Origin: Parastagonospora avenae f. sp. tritici 18332-5 | Lineage: Eukaryota > Ascomycota > Dothideomycetes > Pleosporales > Phaeosphaeriaceae | Length of the DNA stretch: 64,000 bases | Direction: 5' to 3' | Assembly (NCBI GenBank): GCA_022559985.1 | Contig: JAFJTR010000106.1 | Location: forward strand, 28,036 to 92,035 | Shown: positions 11,744 to 22,030 of the stretch, one piece after another | Layout: every line of letters starts with the position of its first letter | Position numbering within the stretch: the stretch's first letter is position 1 | The notes under the pieces: model-generated | Told to the model about the DNA's origin: nothing | Database searches by the model: none | The model's input: only the letters and a program-made list of their open reading frames with translations | Translations under genes and position numbers: made by a program

Positions 11744-14026
11744 CTAGATCAGAGTCACCGGCTGCACTTTCCTCACTTCAAAGAACTCGTCATCCAGAAA
11801 AAGATCATGCTTCTCCCTTTTTGCCTTCGCATCTTTCAACATTGTATGACACGAAAGAAGCGGTCCACAGTACTCATACGCTTCGTCCTTTGGCCGTATG
11901 ATAGCGGGTAAATGCAAGCCTTTCAATGCCCACGCACAGTCATCCTCTCCATGTGTCCGGCTCATGACATTAGTATCTGTATGCTTCAAGAGGCACATCA
12001 GAATGTCTCCTGTAGAAAGAACGCAGAATCTTGGATCCGCTAGGCGAAAGACCGCGTACAAGAACTCAGGGTCGCGGCAGGGCGTCTTGAAGATGATGTG
12101 CTTTTGAGTGATGCTCCCGCGGTTGAGGCCATCGAGAGCTTCCAGAGGAATACCTTCGCAGACCTCCCGGTAGCGTTGAAGAATGTCTTGCATGCTGTCG
12201 AAATTTCTGAAGCTGGAAGGAAGCATGGTATGGACATCTAGTTGTGCATTCAGCCAGGACTTGAAGATTTCGCTCTTGGGCTTGCCGGTAATTTGAGTCG
12301 CCTTCTCGAACAACGTATCATCCAAGTATTTGAGATGCTCGCCCGTCCTTTCGCCGGGACAATCCGTGCAGCTACACTTGAGAACTTTTCCAATGAAAGT
12401 GCCCTGTAAGGTAAGACGACGCCCATCGTCAGAAAAGGAATAGGTCCTTTTGCCTCTGGACACAGTGGTTTGTGTGACAAACCGAGATGTAAGACTTTCC
12501 GCATGGCCTACCCAGCTAGGGCAATCTGCAGATTCATGACCCTTACTTGATTCAATGATCTCCAAGTTACCAGTGCTCTCGATGATGTATCTCGTGTATG
12601 CCTGGGATACTTGCTCAACTGGTAGGCTGTAGTTGGGGAGCAGTGATCTAGGCAAGTCGTGCTGGCTAAAAAGGCCTAAGATGCCGTAGAATTGGTCTAC
12701 TGGATTGGTGCACCGCCTGTTGGAAAAGTTCTGCAGAAGATGGCTCAGTCGCTCGCCTGGTGATAGGAGCGTCAAGCTTCCCTTGGGTTTGTGGTCACGT
12801 GGAAAACCGTGCCATTGCATCCGTGCCTGGTGTAAAGCCATCAGATTATTCGTTTGACTCACAGCGGCAAAGGTGAGGGCTTTCGAGTGCTCGTTCATTG
12901 AATGGACCTCCCGCGATAACCGTAACACTGCAGCAAGTACATGCTGTAAGTCCAATACAAAGTGCCCAAGAAGTGCGATTGGTTCTCTAGGGTTCAAGAC
13001 GTACTCTTGAATAATCCAAACTCTTTGGAAGTAAGGTTGAGTGAGGAGACTGGCCAACTGTTGCAAGAACTTATTGAAGAATGTATGTGTGTGTTGTGAT
13101 GAAATTTGGCTGGAGAACTGTGCATACTGCTGGTGCATCATGTCAATTGTAGGGCCAGGCTCAAGCACAAACCCCATCGCTCGTAGTCGGGCCAGCGTGT
13201 TCTCTAGGATCATTTGGCGCTGATACTCAGCAAACTGCTCTATCAAAGGCGTGTCCGGAGGTCTTATTGTGTCGTGTGAAGTGGGCTGCTTGAAGGAATC
13301 TTGTACTGAATAATTCAAGGCTCGCTTCAATTCTCGCAGATCAGAGTCTTCGCTGAAGATATTTGATGGCAACCCTATCCAGATCCATACCCGGCTCGCC
13401 ATTGAATATATATCACCCATCCGAGGTACCTGTTCGTTCCTCTCGCTCATATCGTTCTGGTTGATGCAAATGGCGTCGACCCAAAATTGCATGGGCTTGC
13501 TAGCGGGCCCACTCACTTTGCCTCCGGATGACCCGGCTACCGCTTGAACAATTTCTGTGGTATAGAGTGTTCTGTAATTAACATGCTCATGATACAACAA
13601 AAAATTTGTGTCGTTTTGGCGCGCAGTTTCCAAGAAGTCGTAGAGGTTCTGCGTTACGTCCAGTTGTTGGCCATTCACAATAATGGTTTTCTTGTTTGTC
13701 GGATCGCCCCAGACGTATGACAGCACATGAAAGTCGAGTCCATCAGTAAGCGGCACTTGCTCCATGGTAAGTTCGAGCTTCCCATCCTGAATTGCAGGAT
13801 CGATGGTGATCAATCGAATATTGGGGCCTTCGAGTGGATTATAGCGAAGAGCTTGCATCTCAGCGGCTTTTCGCGCACATTCTTCGTTACCGTAGTCACC
13901 ATCCTCAGGGTCTGCGGATTTTGAGATATCGGGATTGGGTGGGTCATCTACCGGCCGCTGTTCAAAGGCAATGGTTGATTGTCTTCGCTGAAATTGTGAC
14001 TCGTTGCCTGCTGCGCTTGTGTCCAT
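11744..14026 (-). CDS. HET-domain protein (heterokaryon incompatibility)
   Basis: Single exon, 760 aa from the ATG at 14026. A longer frame opens at 14137, but its 37 extra residues look like translated leader. The HET domain is clear: VLSYVWGDPT near residues 101-110 and FWVDAICINQND near 181-192, then QVPRMGDIYSMASRVWIWIGLP, the usual continuation. A long region with RVWIIQEYVL and the CTNPVDQFYGILGL-type motif follows, both common in HET proteins. In other fungi HET domains cause regulated cell death when non-self is detected. I see no NACHT, ankyrin or WD partner, so the sensing part is unknown. The gene is intact, unlike the HET pseudogene about 1 kb away. Confidence 0.9.
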   Translation of the reverse strand: MDTSAAGNESQFQRRQSTIAFEQRPVDDPPNPDISKSADPEDGDYGNEECARKAAEMQALRYNPLEGPNIRLITIDPAIQDGKLELTMEQVPLTDGLDFHVLSYVWGDPTNKKTIIVNGQQLDVTQNLYDFLETARQNDTNFLLYHEHVNYRTLYTTEIVQAVAGSSGGKVSGPASKPMQFWVDAICINQNDMSERNEQVPRMGDIYSMASRVWIWIGLPSNIFSEDSDLRELKRALNYSVQDSFKQPTSHDTIRPPDTPLIEQFAEYQRQMILENTLARLRAMGFVLEPGPTIDMMHQQYAQFSSQISSQHTHTFFNKFLQQLASLLTQPYFQRVWIIQEYVLNPREPIALLGHFVLDLQHVLAAVLRLSREVHSMNEHSKALTFAAVSQTNNLMALHQARMQWHGFPRDHKPKGSLTLLSPGERLSHLLQNFSNRRCTNPVDQFYGILGLFSQHDLPRSLLPNYSLPVEQVSQAYTRYIIESTGNLEIIESSKGHESADCPSWVGHAESLTSRFVTQTTVSRGKRTYSFSDDGRRLTLQGTFIGKVLKCSCTDCPGERTGEHLKYLDDTLFEKATQITGKPKSEIFKSWLNAQLDVHTMLPSSFRNFDSMQDILQRYREVCEGIPLEALDGLNRGSITQKHIIFKTPCRDPEFLYAVFRLADPRFCVLSTGDILMCLLKHTDTNVMSRTHGEDDCAWALKGLHLPAIIRPKDEAYEYCGPLLSCHTMLKDAKAKREKHDLFLDDEFFEVRKVQPVTLI

Positions 14027-15690
14027 GATGAGTGAGAGTCGTGCCGACGCTGAATCGCTTTGATAAAAACCTAACACAAACTTCGTAACTAGCTTATATC
14101 GTGTGCGTGTGCTAATCCTGATATAGAGTGCGAACAAGAAGACTCAGACCGCAGTCTGTGGTCGAAAGCGCTGACAATTCGCGATGCAGGGTGAGGCTAG
14201 GTCACAACGCAGGTGCTGTCCACAAACACAGTAAGCTGTTGTAGGTTTGGTGGCGCCACTGAGAATACCAGAGGAATCTCTTGGAAAAGGGAGTATAATT
14301 GGATGTTGAGCAAGGATTAAATTTCAAGTTCCGTCAGCTTCATTGCTGAAAGAAAGGAGGGAGAAGAGACTGAGATGCACAGTCGTGGACTTTATCTTAC
14401 TGCTGACCAGGAGGGCGTAGGCAGCCATCTTGCGTACGTATGCAGCCTTGCAGAACAACGTAAGCGACATCTACAGCCCGTGTCCAGGGCTGTGGTATGC
14501 ATCCGACCGTTGTAGGTGTTGAAAGTGCAAAAATGAGAATTCTCAGCATGCGTGCCGTGTTGATGGACATAAAACTTGAAGGGTGGGTTTACCGCGCAGC
14601 AATGAAACGTTTAGGCTATAACTAAGAAGTGCTGCGAACGATCATCAGCTGCACAAAGCTGAGAAGGCTGACACAAGAACATACCTGCGGTTAAAAGTAC
14701 CGAGCACAGTGTAAAACTTTATCTAAGAAGAACATCAACCTGACGCACTTCAGCTTCTTTTCCAAAACTTTGTTACGTGCTAATAGTATTTTCAGTCTAT
14801 CCAGACGCATGGGAAGAGAGCGCTCGCTCTCCAATGGTGGTTTGACTTTTAACAGAGCGCGCACGAATTATTGCTACACCTGATGGCATAAGCTACAAAC
14901 ACCAGTTCTAAGCGAGTTACACGGTGCAGACACTCGTACGAACCGCTCATTATCTCTACCTATCAAACCCACCAGCATTCGAAACCGCATCCCATCCCAA
15001 CAACCCCACCGCCTGGCGCCAGAGTTACACAAGCCTTTCCACACTCGTTACACAAGCCCCTAAACACCCTTAGTACCACACGATTCGGCCCGCAAGACAG
15101 TGTAGCATCGGAAAGCGCGTGATGCTGCGGACCTGCGGATCGTCACGCGTTGCACTTGTTTCAAGAGGGGGGGTTGAGTCAGGAGGGTATTTAGTGGGGG
15201 TGAGAGTCATGACGTGTGGGATTGATGAGGGGGGGTTTGTACGATGGGAGCAGGTTGTAGTGAGGCAGGTTGTCACGGATGTGAGGACATGTGAATGCTC
15301 GTTGTTAATAAGTTGGCATCGATCAAGGCTGCAACACGATCGCGATTATGGAAGCTACAACTACGCTTTTCGAAGATTTTCTCGTCGCATCGTCCACAGA
15401 CTTGACCTGGGATTGCAATGTTGTCATTCGACTCGTCGCATCCAGACCCCTCAGCCAAACGTACATGTACAACTGTAACACGCCCAACGCAAACGCTGCA
15501 CCCTATCCCTTCTAGCCGTCGCACAACGCCGACATCCTCCGCTCTGCAAGGCACCCAGACCAAGTGCTTTTCTATACCATGTCTTGGTAACGATAAGCGA
15601 GATGAGATACGCGAGAGTACGAGTTGGCGGTCTGGATGACCGAGTAAAGGTCACCGCTCGTGGGAGAACGCGTGGTATTGGGATATCCAG
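14027..15690. other. 1.7-kb intergenic region, no supported gene
   Basis: Holds the HET gene promoter (from 14027 rightward) and the TFIIIC gene 3' end. Small frames carry no domain. A G-rich stretch at 15167-15235 is listed separately, and TGAGAATTCTCA near 14535 is a 12-bp palindrome. Confidence 0.4.
15167..15235 (+). other. G-run cluster, possible G-quadruplex
   Basis: Five G-runs of 3-7 bases (15167-15173, 15184-15186, 15196-15200, 15218-15220, 15229-15235) lie within 70 nt on the + strand, with spacers of 9-17 nt. The long loops make a stable quadruplex uncertain. Confidence 0.35.
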
Positions 15691-18600
15691 CTACTCAATG
15701 ACCAACACATTCTCTGTGATATGTCTCGCAGCCTCCGCATTCCCACTGATAGCATAGATACTCTGAATCGCAAACGCAGCTTCGAACTTGAAATCTTCAT
15801 GGTCCCAGTTTCCATCCGAGCATTGATCCGCAGCTTCCTGCTTGACGCGCTCGCTCATCGCGATGCAGCGCTCATATGCAGGCAAAGCATGAGTCACGAG
15901 ACCGAGCCCGTGCCATATCCGTGCGAAGTTGAATTCCGCTTCTTGGCAGTGTATGGCGACGTTGTCCTTCGTGCGGAGCTCGTAGTAGCGGTTGACGAAC
16001 GCGAGGCCTTGTTGGATCTGGTACTGGCGATTTTCTGAGAGGCGTTTCATCGCGTGCTGGATGTACGCGATGCCAATACTGAGATTGAGAATGGGATCGT
16101 CGGGCGTGATGGCAAAGGCGCGGAAGTAGTAGTTTAGTGCAGCCATGTATGACCCACCGCACTGGAGTACATGAGCGTAAAGGGCGAAGAGCGCTGGGTC
16201 ATGGTCTACAACAAACTTGACGTCCTCTCTGTTGACCGAGTTTTGGAAGCCGCCGGCGTTGTCCTTGCGATCGCGGAAGTTGTACCATATGCGTTGTTCT
16301 TCGGTGAGGAGCGCAAAGTCCATGGTTTTGATGTAACGCATGAGGATCTTGTGGGATGGGCCGGTTGAGTAGCCTTCCGGGATTGTGCAGAGGCGATTGA
16401 CGCAGCTGTAGAGGCGCAATAGGTCGGTGCCGAATGGATGCTCCTTGAGTAGCCAGCGCACTGCGGACGACGCTTGATTCGAGTTGTCCACAGCGAGGGC
16501 GCACACCAAGCGACAGATTTGGAGCTGATGCCGATACTCATCTGAACGCCAGACGAGGTTCGACTGTAGAGCAATATCTAACGTACTGAAGCAACGCTCG
16601 TCGTCATCTTCGCGTGCGAGTATGATGGCATAGCGACCGAAAGCTTCAATCCACTTGTCAAAGTGTACGCCCCAGAAATCCGTTGGAGGGTTTTCGGGCC
16701 TCTCGATCAGTTCTGGGTCTGTGGCACCATCCTCAACATTGTTCGCAGCAACGGCGAGAACCATGAGTGCAGACTCCTTCCATAGCTCATGGTCGCCCGT
16801 TCGCCTAAAGTACGAGATGAAGTCCTCCTTCCTGCTGGCGTAGAATATGTCGAATGTTGAAAATTCTTCAATGAGCTCTCGTGTAATCGACAACAGCGCA
16901 GTGATGGCAGCTTCATCTCCATTCTCCGCAGCATCTGAGATCTCGTCGAGTTTCTTGAAACTCGCTACTGTCTCTCTGTGCTGTTTCCGGGCAGTCTGTA
17001 GTTCTTCGGCATGATTTTTAGCCAGTGTGTCAAGCCTTTGTCTGAACAACCTCTGATCAATGGCCTTGAGAGGCACACTGGTACCTTCAATGGTGGTCGG
17101 CTTCGCCACAGATGCAGGCTGACCTCCACCCTCAGTCGGGAAGGGCAAGAAAGTCTGGGCTTTGGCTTTGGTAGTCTTCGCTCTCTTTGTGCGAAACAAG
17201 CCTTGATTCGGACGTTCACTGAGTGGACCAAGAGAAGGAAGCTCTTTGTCGGCGCCCTCATTCGCGGAATCCTCATCTGCTTCTCCTCTGCCAGTAGCCT
17301 TCTTGGAAAGCTTTCGCTGCCTCCTGGCAGTACTTTTCCGCGCACGATTGTTGCCGCGAGCTTTCCTTTTTGCCGCAAGATACTCATCCCTCATGTCATC
17401 GTATGCCTTGAAGCCCAATGCTCGCAGTCTGTGGGCATATTTGTTCCTGTAGAGTATTTCGGCTCGTTGAACGGCTTCTGCCAGCATACCCTGTCGTTCG
17501 AAGAATACTGCAAGCTTGACGAGGTCGTCGACTGACTCGGCGTTCCAGTCCTTGAACATCGGTATCATTTCTTCTGCTCGTTCAGGTTGACCGAGATTCT
17601 TGAAGCAGGTAAAGATGCCGAGGTTGCTCAGTAAACTAAGTTCCTCGGAGTTGACGTTGTACAGAGGCTCGTAAAAGCGCAAGGCATCCTTGTCGTGACC
17701 AGTGGCGTGTAATGCATCACCAATGACGCGGAAAAGATCCTCGTAATCCCATACGAGCGCGTCGGCGCCGTGATCGTCTGGCTCGAGCATTTCGAAGTGA
17801 CGCATAGCTTCCTGAAAATCTCCAGCGCTCCTCCGCAAGCGGAACATGCCCATCTTCACCCTGATCTCCAGTGGTAGAGTTTGCCCATTCGTGGCACTCT
17901 GTGTCTTGCGCTTGAATTGAGGGACAGCTACCCGCCTCGGCTCGTCATCGACGTCGAATTCGCGGTCATCTGCTTGGTCATCCCAGAACGTCTCCTTGGC
18001 TCTGCCCTGTTTCCACCGCGCCAGGGCCTTCAGTCGTGATAATGCATACTCATACTGTCTGTCTCTATCAAGCAGGTCCAGGTATATATTGATCATCTCC
18101 CAGTCAAACTCGCTGCTGTTGGACTTCCTATCCATAAAGTAGTCGATAGCATCTTCAAACACGTTCAAGAGCCTTTTCATATGCAGTCTCGTCTGGCGTT
18201 TTGTCGACGTTCCCATCATCGCCATAATCTTCAGAACCTCCGTATCTGGTGCCTCGTCCTTCTCCTTGCGTAGTTTGATCATCTTGAGACCCTGTTTAAT
18301 ACATTTGGAGGCGTGTCCGAGGCTAGCTTCGATCTCGAGTATACTGCTTCGGGCTCCGTAGTCATTCTGGTTCAGAAGGATGACCTGCGTCAAACATCTC
18401 AGAGTCAGAGCCGTTTTGGCCTCTTCTGTGTACTCAGGATAGGTTGCTTCATCCAATTTGTTGACCCGACCAATGATGACGTGCCAAAGATCGGGGTCAC
18501 GCTTCGTTGGAGCTCCAATAATGAGCGAGTCAATCGACTTAACCTCTTCGCCCATCATCCTGTAGATCTCGGATGCAATATTGTGGACTTCGAAGATTTC

Positions 18601-19530
18601 CGGATTCATCTGTATAGCTCTCTGGGCGTACTCGAGTGCCAGGGGCAAGTCCTGCGCAGCGAACCTCTCGTTGGCCTTTCTTTGCAGTTCCCTAAATTCT
18701 TCACCTGGATCGGCAACCTTACGAGGTCCTTGACGCCCACCTTTAGCTCCTCGACCTCGACCTCGGCCTCGTCCGCGGTTGGATTTCCCTCTGCCTCGTG
18801 TAGAATTAGATCCTCTGTGTCCACCTCGTCCTCGGCTTTGAGAGCTTCCTCGCCCACCAAGGATACCTGTCACAGTAGCGCCCCTAGCAGCAGGCTTTCC
18901 TCTCTTCCTCTGGACCGGCTCCTCGCCATCGTCAAAATCTACTTCCAACTCCATTTCGTCAGGGTCACCCTGATCGTGTTCTGCGTCTTCTTCAGAGTAG
19001 TCTTTGTCCACCTCGGAGTTGTCTCTCTCTTCGAGCTCACGCATCGACTCTTCAAAAGTTAGCTCGTCGTGATCGTCGTCATCAGAGCTATCGTCGAAGT
19101 CACGATCAAGATAAGTACCACCATAGTCGCCAGGCAAAGCGGGATAGGCGTCCTCATCATTTCGACCCGGAGCTGGGATGTAACCTTCATGGACTACGGG
19201 ACCACTGGTGACGAAAGGAGCTCCACTGAAATTCTCTGGAACAGCTCCATTGGTGAATGGAATTTGTGGCAGCTGCAAATCCTCAACTGCACTCAGAGGA
19301 ATGAGTGGCGTGAAGGCAGCTTGGGTTGGCTGCTGATATGCCTGATGCTGAGGCGCAAACTGTCCCGGAGGAAATTGAACTGGAAATTGCTGCCGCTGGA
19401 CTTGCTCCTGTGGCCTGACTGGATTCTGCGGCGCACCACTGAAAGTACCTGAGACAGGTACAAAGCGTTTGCCATTGGGCGGTTGTGGCGCGGATTGCCA
19501 CTGATGATAAAAGCCATTTTGCGAGTTCAT
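15691..19530 (-). CDS. TFC4: TFIIIC TPR subunit (tau131/Sfc4/GTF3C3-like)
   Basis: Single exon, 1279 aa. This is the TPR subunit of transcription factor TFIIIC, which binds tRNA gene promoters and recruits TFIIIB for RNA polymerase III. Evidence: an acidic region near residues 140-205, then the family's first TPR block (EEFRELQRKANERFAAQDLP, ALEYAQRAIQMNPEIFEVHN, DPDLWHVIIGRVNKLDE), more TPRs to about residue 700, a basic/acidic linker, and a C-terminal TPR group (MAALNYYFRAFAITPDDPIL, LGLVTHALPAYERCI). Length fits fungal orthologues. The N-terminus is Gln/Pro-rich and residues 223-268 are an RG-rich run; an RGG tract of this strength is not something I associate with the family. Start at 19530 is the first in-frame ATG. 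Confidence 0.93.
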   Translation of the reverse strand: MNSQNGFYHQWQSAPQPPNGKRFVPVSGTFSGAPQNPVRPQEQVQRQQFPVQFPPGQFAPQHQAYQQPTQAAFTPLIPLSAVEDLQLPQIPFTNGAVPENFSGAPFVTSGPVVHEGYIPAPGRNDEDAYPALPGDYGGTYLDRDFDDSSDDDDHDELTFEESMRELEERDNSEVDKDYSEEDAEHDQGDPDEMELEVDFDDGEEPVQRKRGKPAARGATVTGILGGRGSSQSRGRGGHRGSNSTRGRGKSNRGRGRGRGRGAKGGRQGPRKVADPGEEFRELQRKANERFAAQDLPLALEYAQRAIQMNPEIFEVHNIASEIYRMMGEEVKSIDSLIIGAPTKRDPDLWHVIIGRVNKLDEATYPEYTEEAKTALTLRCLTQVILLNQNDYGARSSILEIEASLGHASKCIKQGLKMIKLRKEKDEAPDTEVLKIMAMMGTSTKRQTRLHMKRLLNVFEDAIDYFMDRKSNSSEFDWEMINIYLDLLDRDRQYEYALSRLKALARWKQGRAKETFWDDQADDREFDVDDEPRRVAVPQFKRKTQSATNGQTLPLEIRVKMGMFRLRRSAGDFQEAMRHFEMLEPDDHGADALVWDYEDLFRVIGDALHATGHDKDALRFYEPLYNVNSEELSLLSNLGIFTCFKNLGQPERAEEMIPMFKDWNAESVDDLVKLAVFFERQGMLAEAVQRAEILYRNKYAHRLRALGFKAYDDMRDEYLAAKRKARGNNRARKSTARRQRKLSKKATGRGEADEDSANEGADKELPSLGPLSERPNQGLFRTKRAKTTKAKAQTFLPFPTEGGGQPASVAKPTTIEGTSVPLKAIDQRLFRQRLDTLAKNHAEELQTARKQHRETVASFKKLDEISDAAENGDEAAITALLSITRELIEEFSTFDIFYASRKEDFISYFRRTGDHELWKESALMVLAVAANNVEDGATDPELIERPENPPTDFWGVHFDKWIEAFGRYAIILAREDDDERCFSTLDIALQSNLVWRSDEYRHQLQICRLVCALAVDNSNQASSAVRWLLKEHPFGTDLLRLYSCVNRLCTIPEGYSTGPSHKILMRYIKTMDFALLTEEQRIWYNFRDRKDNAGGFQNSVNREDVKFVVDHDPALFALYAHVLQCGGSYMAALNYYFRAFAITPDDPILNLSIGIAYIQHAMKRLSENRQYQIQQGLAFVNRYYELRTKDNVAIHCQEAEFNFARIWHGLGLVTHALPAYERCIAMSERVKQEAADQCSDGNWDHEDFKFEAAFAIQSIYAISGNAEAARHITENVLVIE

Positions 19531-20141
19531 GCTGGCTGTATCTACTGCGCCGTATTAGTTGCTGCATTTGTTAGCGGTGGATCATAACTGCAAGTGGTGA
19601 TTGCTGGTCGGTGGACGCGATGCCGAAAATATGGGTCAAGTTAGCGCGCTTTTCGCGAAGTCCCGTGCGTTGTGGGGTCTGCCGAATCCGAGTCTGACGG
19701 CTCCATCCCAGCACTTTCCTGTTACAATTATCAGAATAGATCAACATCGCGATATTGACCGCAATCACGATTCTTCAGATGTGCCCTGTGACCTTGCATA
19801 TTGCCAGCTCGACTCTCTGCGTCGTCTCGCAGGAAGATGCTCAACTCTCGAACCGAGATGAAACTAACGGCACGCTACCATGGTTCTCTAACTCATTAGG
19901 CTGTACCCCTTCGCCTCCTCGGGCACGCTATCAATTGTCGCAGAGTCGAGTAGTGGATCATGTGGTAAATCTTTTATTAGGTGTAGGGGTAGAAATAACC
20001 CGAGCCGGGTATTGCATGAGTAGGTATATTGTTTGGCATTCCTCGTTTCCTTTGGTCGCGTGAACGTACCGATTCATCCAGTGCTGCTCCATACAAGTTC
20101 AGACAACATCGCAGGTGATTCACTTTTGCGACCACAGCACC
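19531..20141. other. Intergenic: TFC4 promoter and upstream of small gene
   Basis: No supported gene; short frames lack domains. Expected to hold the divergent promoters of TFC4 (leftward) and the small gene at 20142 (rightward). Confidence 0.4.
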
Positions 20142-20674
20142 ATGCGTTTACAAAGTCTTGCTTGGGGCGCGTTGTTGTGCCGGCCTATGTTAGTGCTCAG
20201 TATACCATCCCTGCATGGAGCGCAAATTTCGATAAGAGTCGAAGAAGAAAAAACGACGAAGCCAGTCACCAATTCCGTGATTCTGGCTTACACAAGCGAC
20301 GGCACAGATCGGGTTCGGCATGCTGAGCTTCCTATACACCAGCAAATATCTTCTGGTACAGCTTTCATATCGAGTACGTTGACCACCGACTAATGCTCTG
20401 CTCAGGTGTCGACCTACCAACCCATCCGGACTCAATACGAATAGAAACAATGTTAAACGACAAAGGAGGATTTATATCCCTAGAAGCGTTGGATCAAGTC
20501 ATGTGCCGGGTCATACCACGATTGAGCACCGAAGAAAAAGCATCGCTAGAAGCCGCAGGAATGGAGAAGGTTTGGCCATGGTTCAAGATAGGGGATGAGA
20601 CAGTGTCGTTCAGCAAGTCGTCTTCACGCTGGTTCCTCGCAGGCAGATCAATAAAAAGTTATGAGTGTCGATGA
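20142..20674 (+). CDS. Small hypothetical protein, 160 aa, two exons
   Basis: Exons 20142-20355 and 20406-20674. The 50-nt intron has GTACAG at the 5' end, a GACTAAT-like branch site and CTCAG at the 3' end, and it joins the two frames exactly (phase 1). The product begins MRLQSLAWGALLCRPMLVLS, a hydrophobic N-terminus that could be a signal peptide or anchor although an Arg interrupts it. The body has a Glu/Lys-rich part and a predicted helical segment (LSTEEKASLEAAGMEKV). I recognise no family. It may be a small secreted protein; the two matching exons with a good branch site are the main support. Confidence 0.45.
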
Positions 20675-21011
20675 CACATGAAATGTAACAATAGCCTCTT
20701 AATATTAATCGAACAGTGCAATGGGGGATCGTGAAAGCCTTCAAGCTGTTGGCATCTTGAGGATACCCAGCGTAGTATTGAGCCGCCTGTTCGATATACA
20801 GAGACGCTGTAAGATCAATAGCGCTCAACAGCTGTATGTTGAACTAGATGGATTTGGGGTATAGTAAAAGGTGCACACAGGCGCGGAATATAATGTAACG
20901 GAACCAGTCCAATGGTCACATGCCATGCTGTGTTCAAAATTGGGCTTCTTGAAAAGATTAATGGCCGCAGTCTTCAGTCCCAAACGCCAAGCAATGCAAC
21001 TCTGATCAAGA
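20675..21011. other. Intergenic between convergent genes
   Basis: 337 bp between the small gene and the 3' end of SYS1. AT-rich, presumably both 3' UTRs. No gene seen. Confidence 0.45.
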
Positions 21012-21666
21012 TCACACCCGATCGTCTCCTTCGTTCAGGTTCGCCATTTCGTACTCGCCCGCTCCGTCTCTCCCTCTTCCCCTGCCTCGACCTCTTGATT
21101 CTCCAACACCATCATCCTCCGCTGGCTGTGGATTTGCAGCGGCCTTGTTTCCGCCAAAATTGATGGGTTTCAGCTCGCGCCACTGGCATGCCCATGTACC
21201 AACAGATATCATGACGGTCGCGCTACACATTTGGAGCATCCACCACAGGAGGTTGGCCGGGACCGCATGCGAGTATAACGAGGTTGTGATGAGGTGGATG
21301 AAGTGTATGGTGAGGGCGAAGTCGAGCACTAGTTTCGATCGCGCAATAAAAAGAACAATAAAAATGACACTGTCACAGGTTAGTTTCGCGCATGAAGTGT
21401 CTTTGAAAGTATGCTTGCCATATGAGACTGTTAAGCACCCATACCAGCCCCAGGGTCCAGCCAACTGTGGTATCGCCGCGCAGACTGCGCCAGTTGAATA
21501 ATAGATCCGTACTGACTTCCTTGCCGGCTACGATGGCGGTGAAGACAATAAGCACTGCGGCGCATGCATAGTAGGCCAGTTGTAGAAGCACAATCTGGGT
21601 GAGGATGCGGGTCGGGGAGAGGTCCGCGAGGGCGCCGGGTCGAGGAGGACGGCGTCTGCGCGCCAT
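21012..21666 (-). CDS. SYS1: SYS1 Golgi integral membrane protein (GC-AG intron)
   Basis: Exons complement(21419-21666) and complement(21012-21369), 201 aa. SYS1 is a four-pass Golgi membrane protein that recruits the GTPase Arl3/ARFRP1. Family text: LSPTRILTQIVLLQLAYYA in TM1, FNWRSLRGDTTVGWTLGLVW before TM2, RSKLVLDFALTIHFIHL, then a WWMLQ segment in TM4. The 49-nt intron (21370-21418) starts GCAAGC, not GT, and ends CTAACCTGTGACAG; only this boundary restores frame (ILNSLI then CVIFIVLF, phase 2) and matches the conserved TM2-TM3 spacing. No GT donor in the right phase exists nearby. The C-terminal tail is low-complexity with an RGRGRGRGR run. The gene is divergent from COA6. Confidence 0.9.
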
Positions 21667-22030
21667 GATTGTATGCTATGAGCGGGACATAGAGAAGGGG
21701 TGTCGTTGTCTGGGATATGGAATGTGAATGGGTTGCCTGGAGTAGTTCACGGAGTTGTGATGCACTTCGGCGAAACGTAAGCCCCGACATCATAGCTCCA
21801 GCTGTCGTGCGCCAAGCTCCATCTTGAAATCATTGCCATCATCGCAGATTTGCCAACGACGACCTCGAACCACACCACAAGGTTTTCTAGCGCGCGCATA
21901 TTGCAGTACGATTCCCCTACGATATACGATAATTGTGGAAGGCACCACCGGATACTGCTGACCCCAGTCACAGCTCAATTCGCCTCACCTGGATTCCCTA
22001 CCTCGAACATCCACACATCACATCTCAAAT
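21667..22030. promoter_or_regulatory. Divergent promoter region of SYS1 and COA6
   Basis: 364 bp separate the two start codons, which point away from each other, so this region must carry both promoters. I see no clear TATA or CCAAT box. Confidence 0.4.

Noticed and set aside
18313..19062. 249-codon plus-strand frame opposite TFC4
   Set aside because: Antisense shadow of the acidic and RG-rich coding region; low-complexity product without features.
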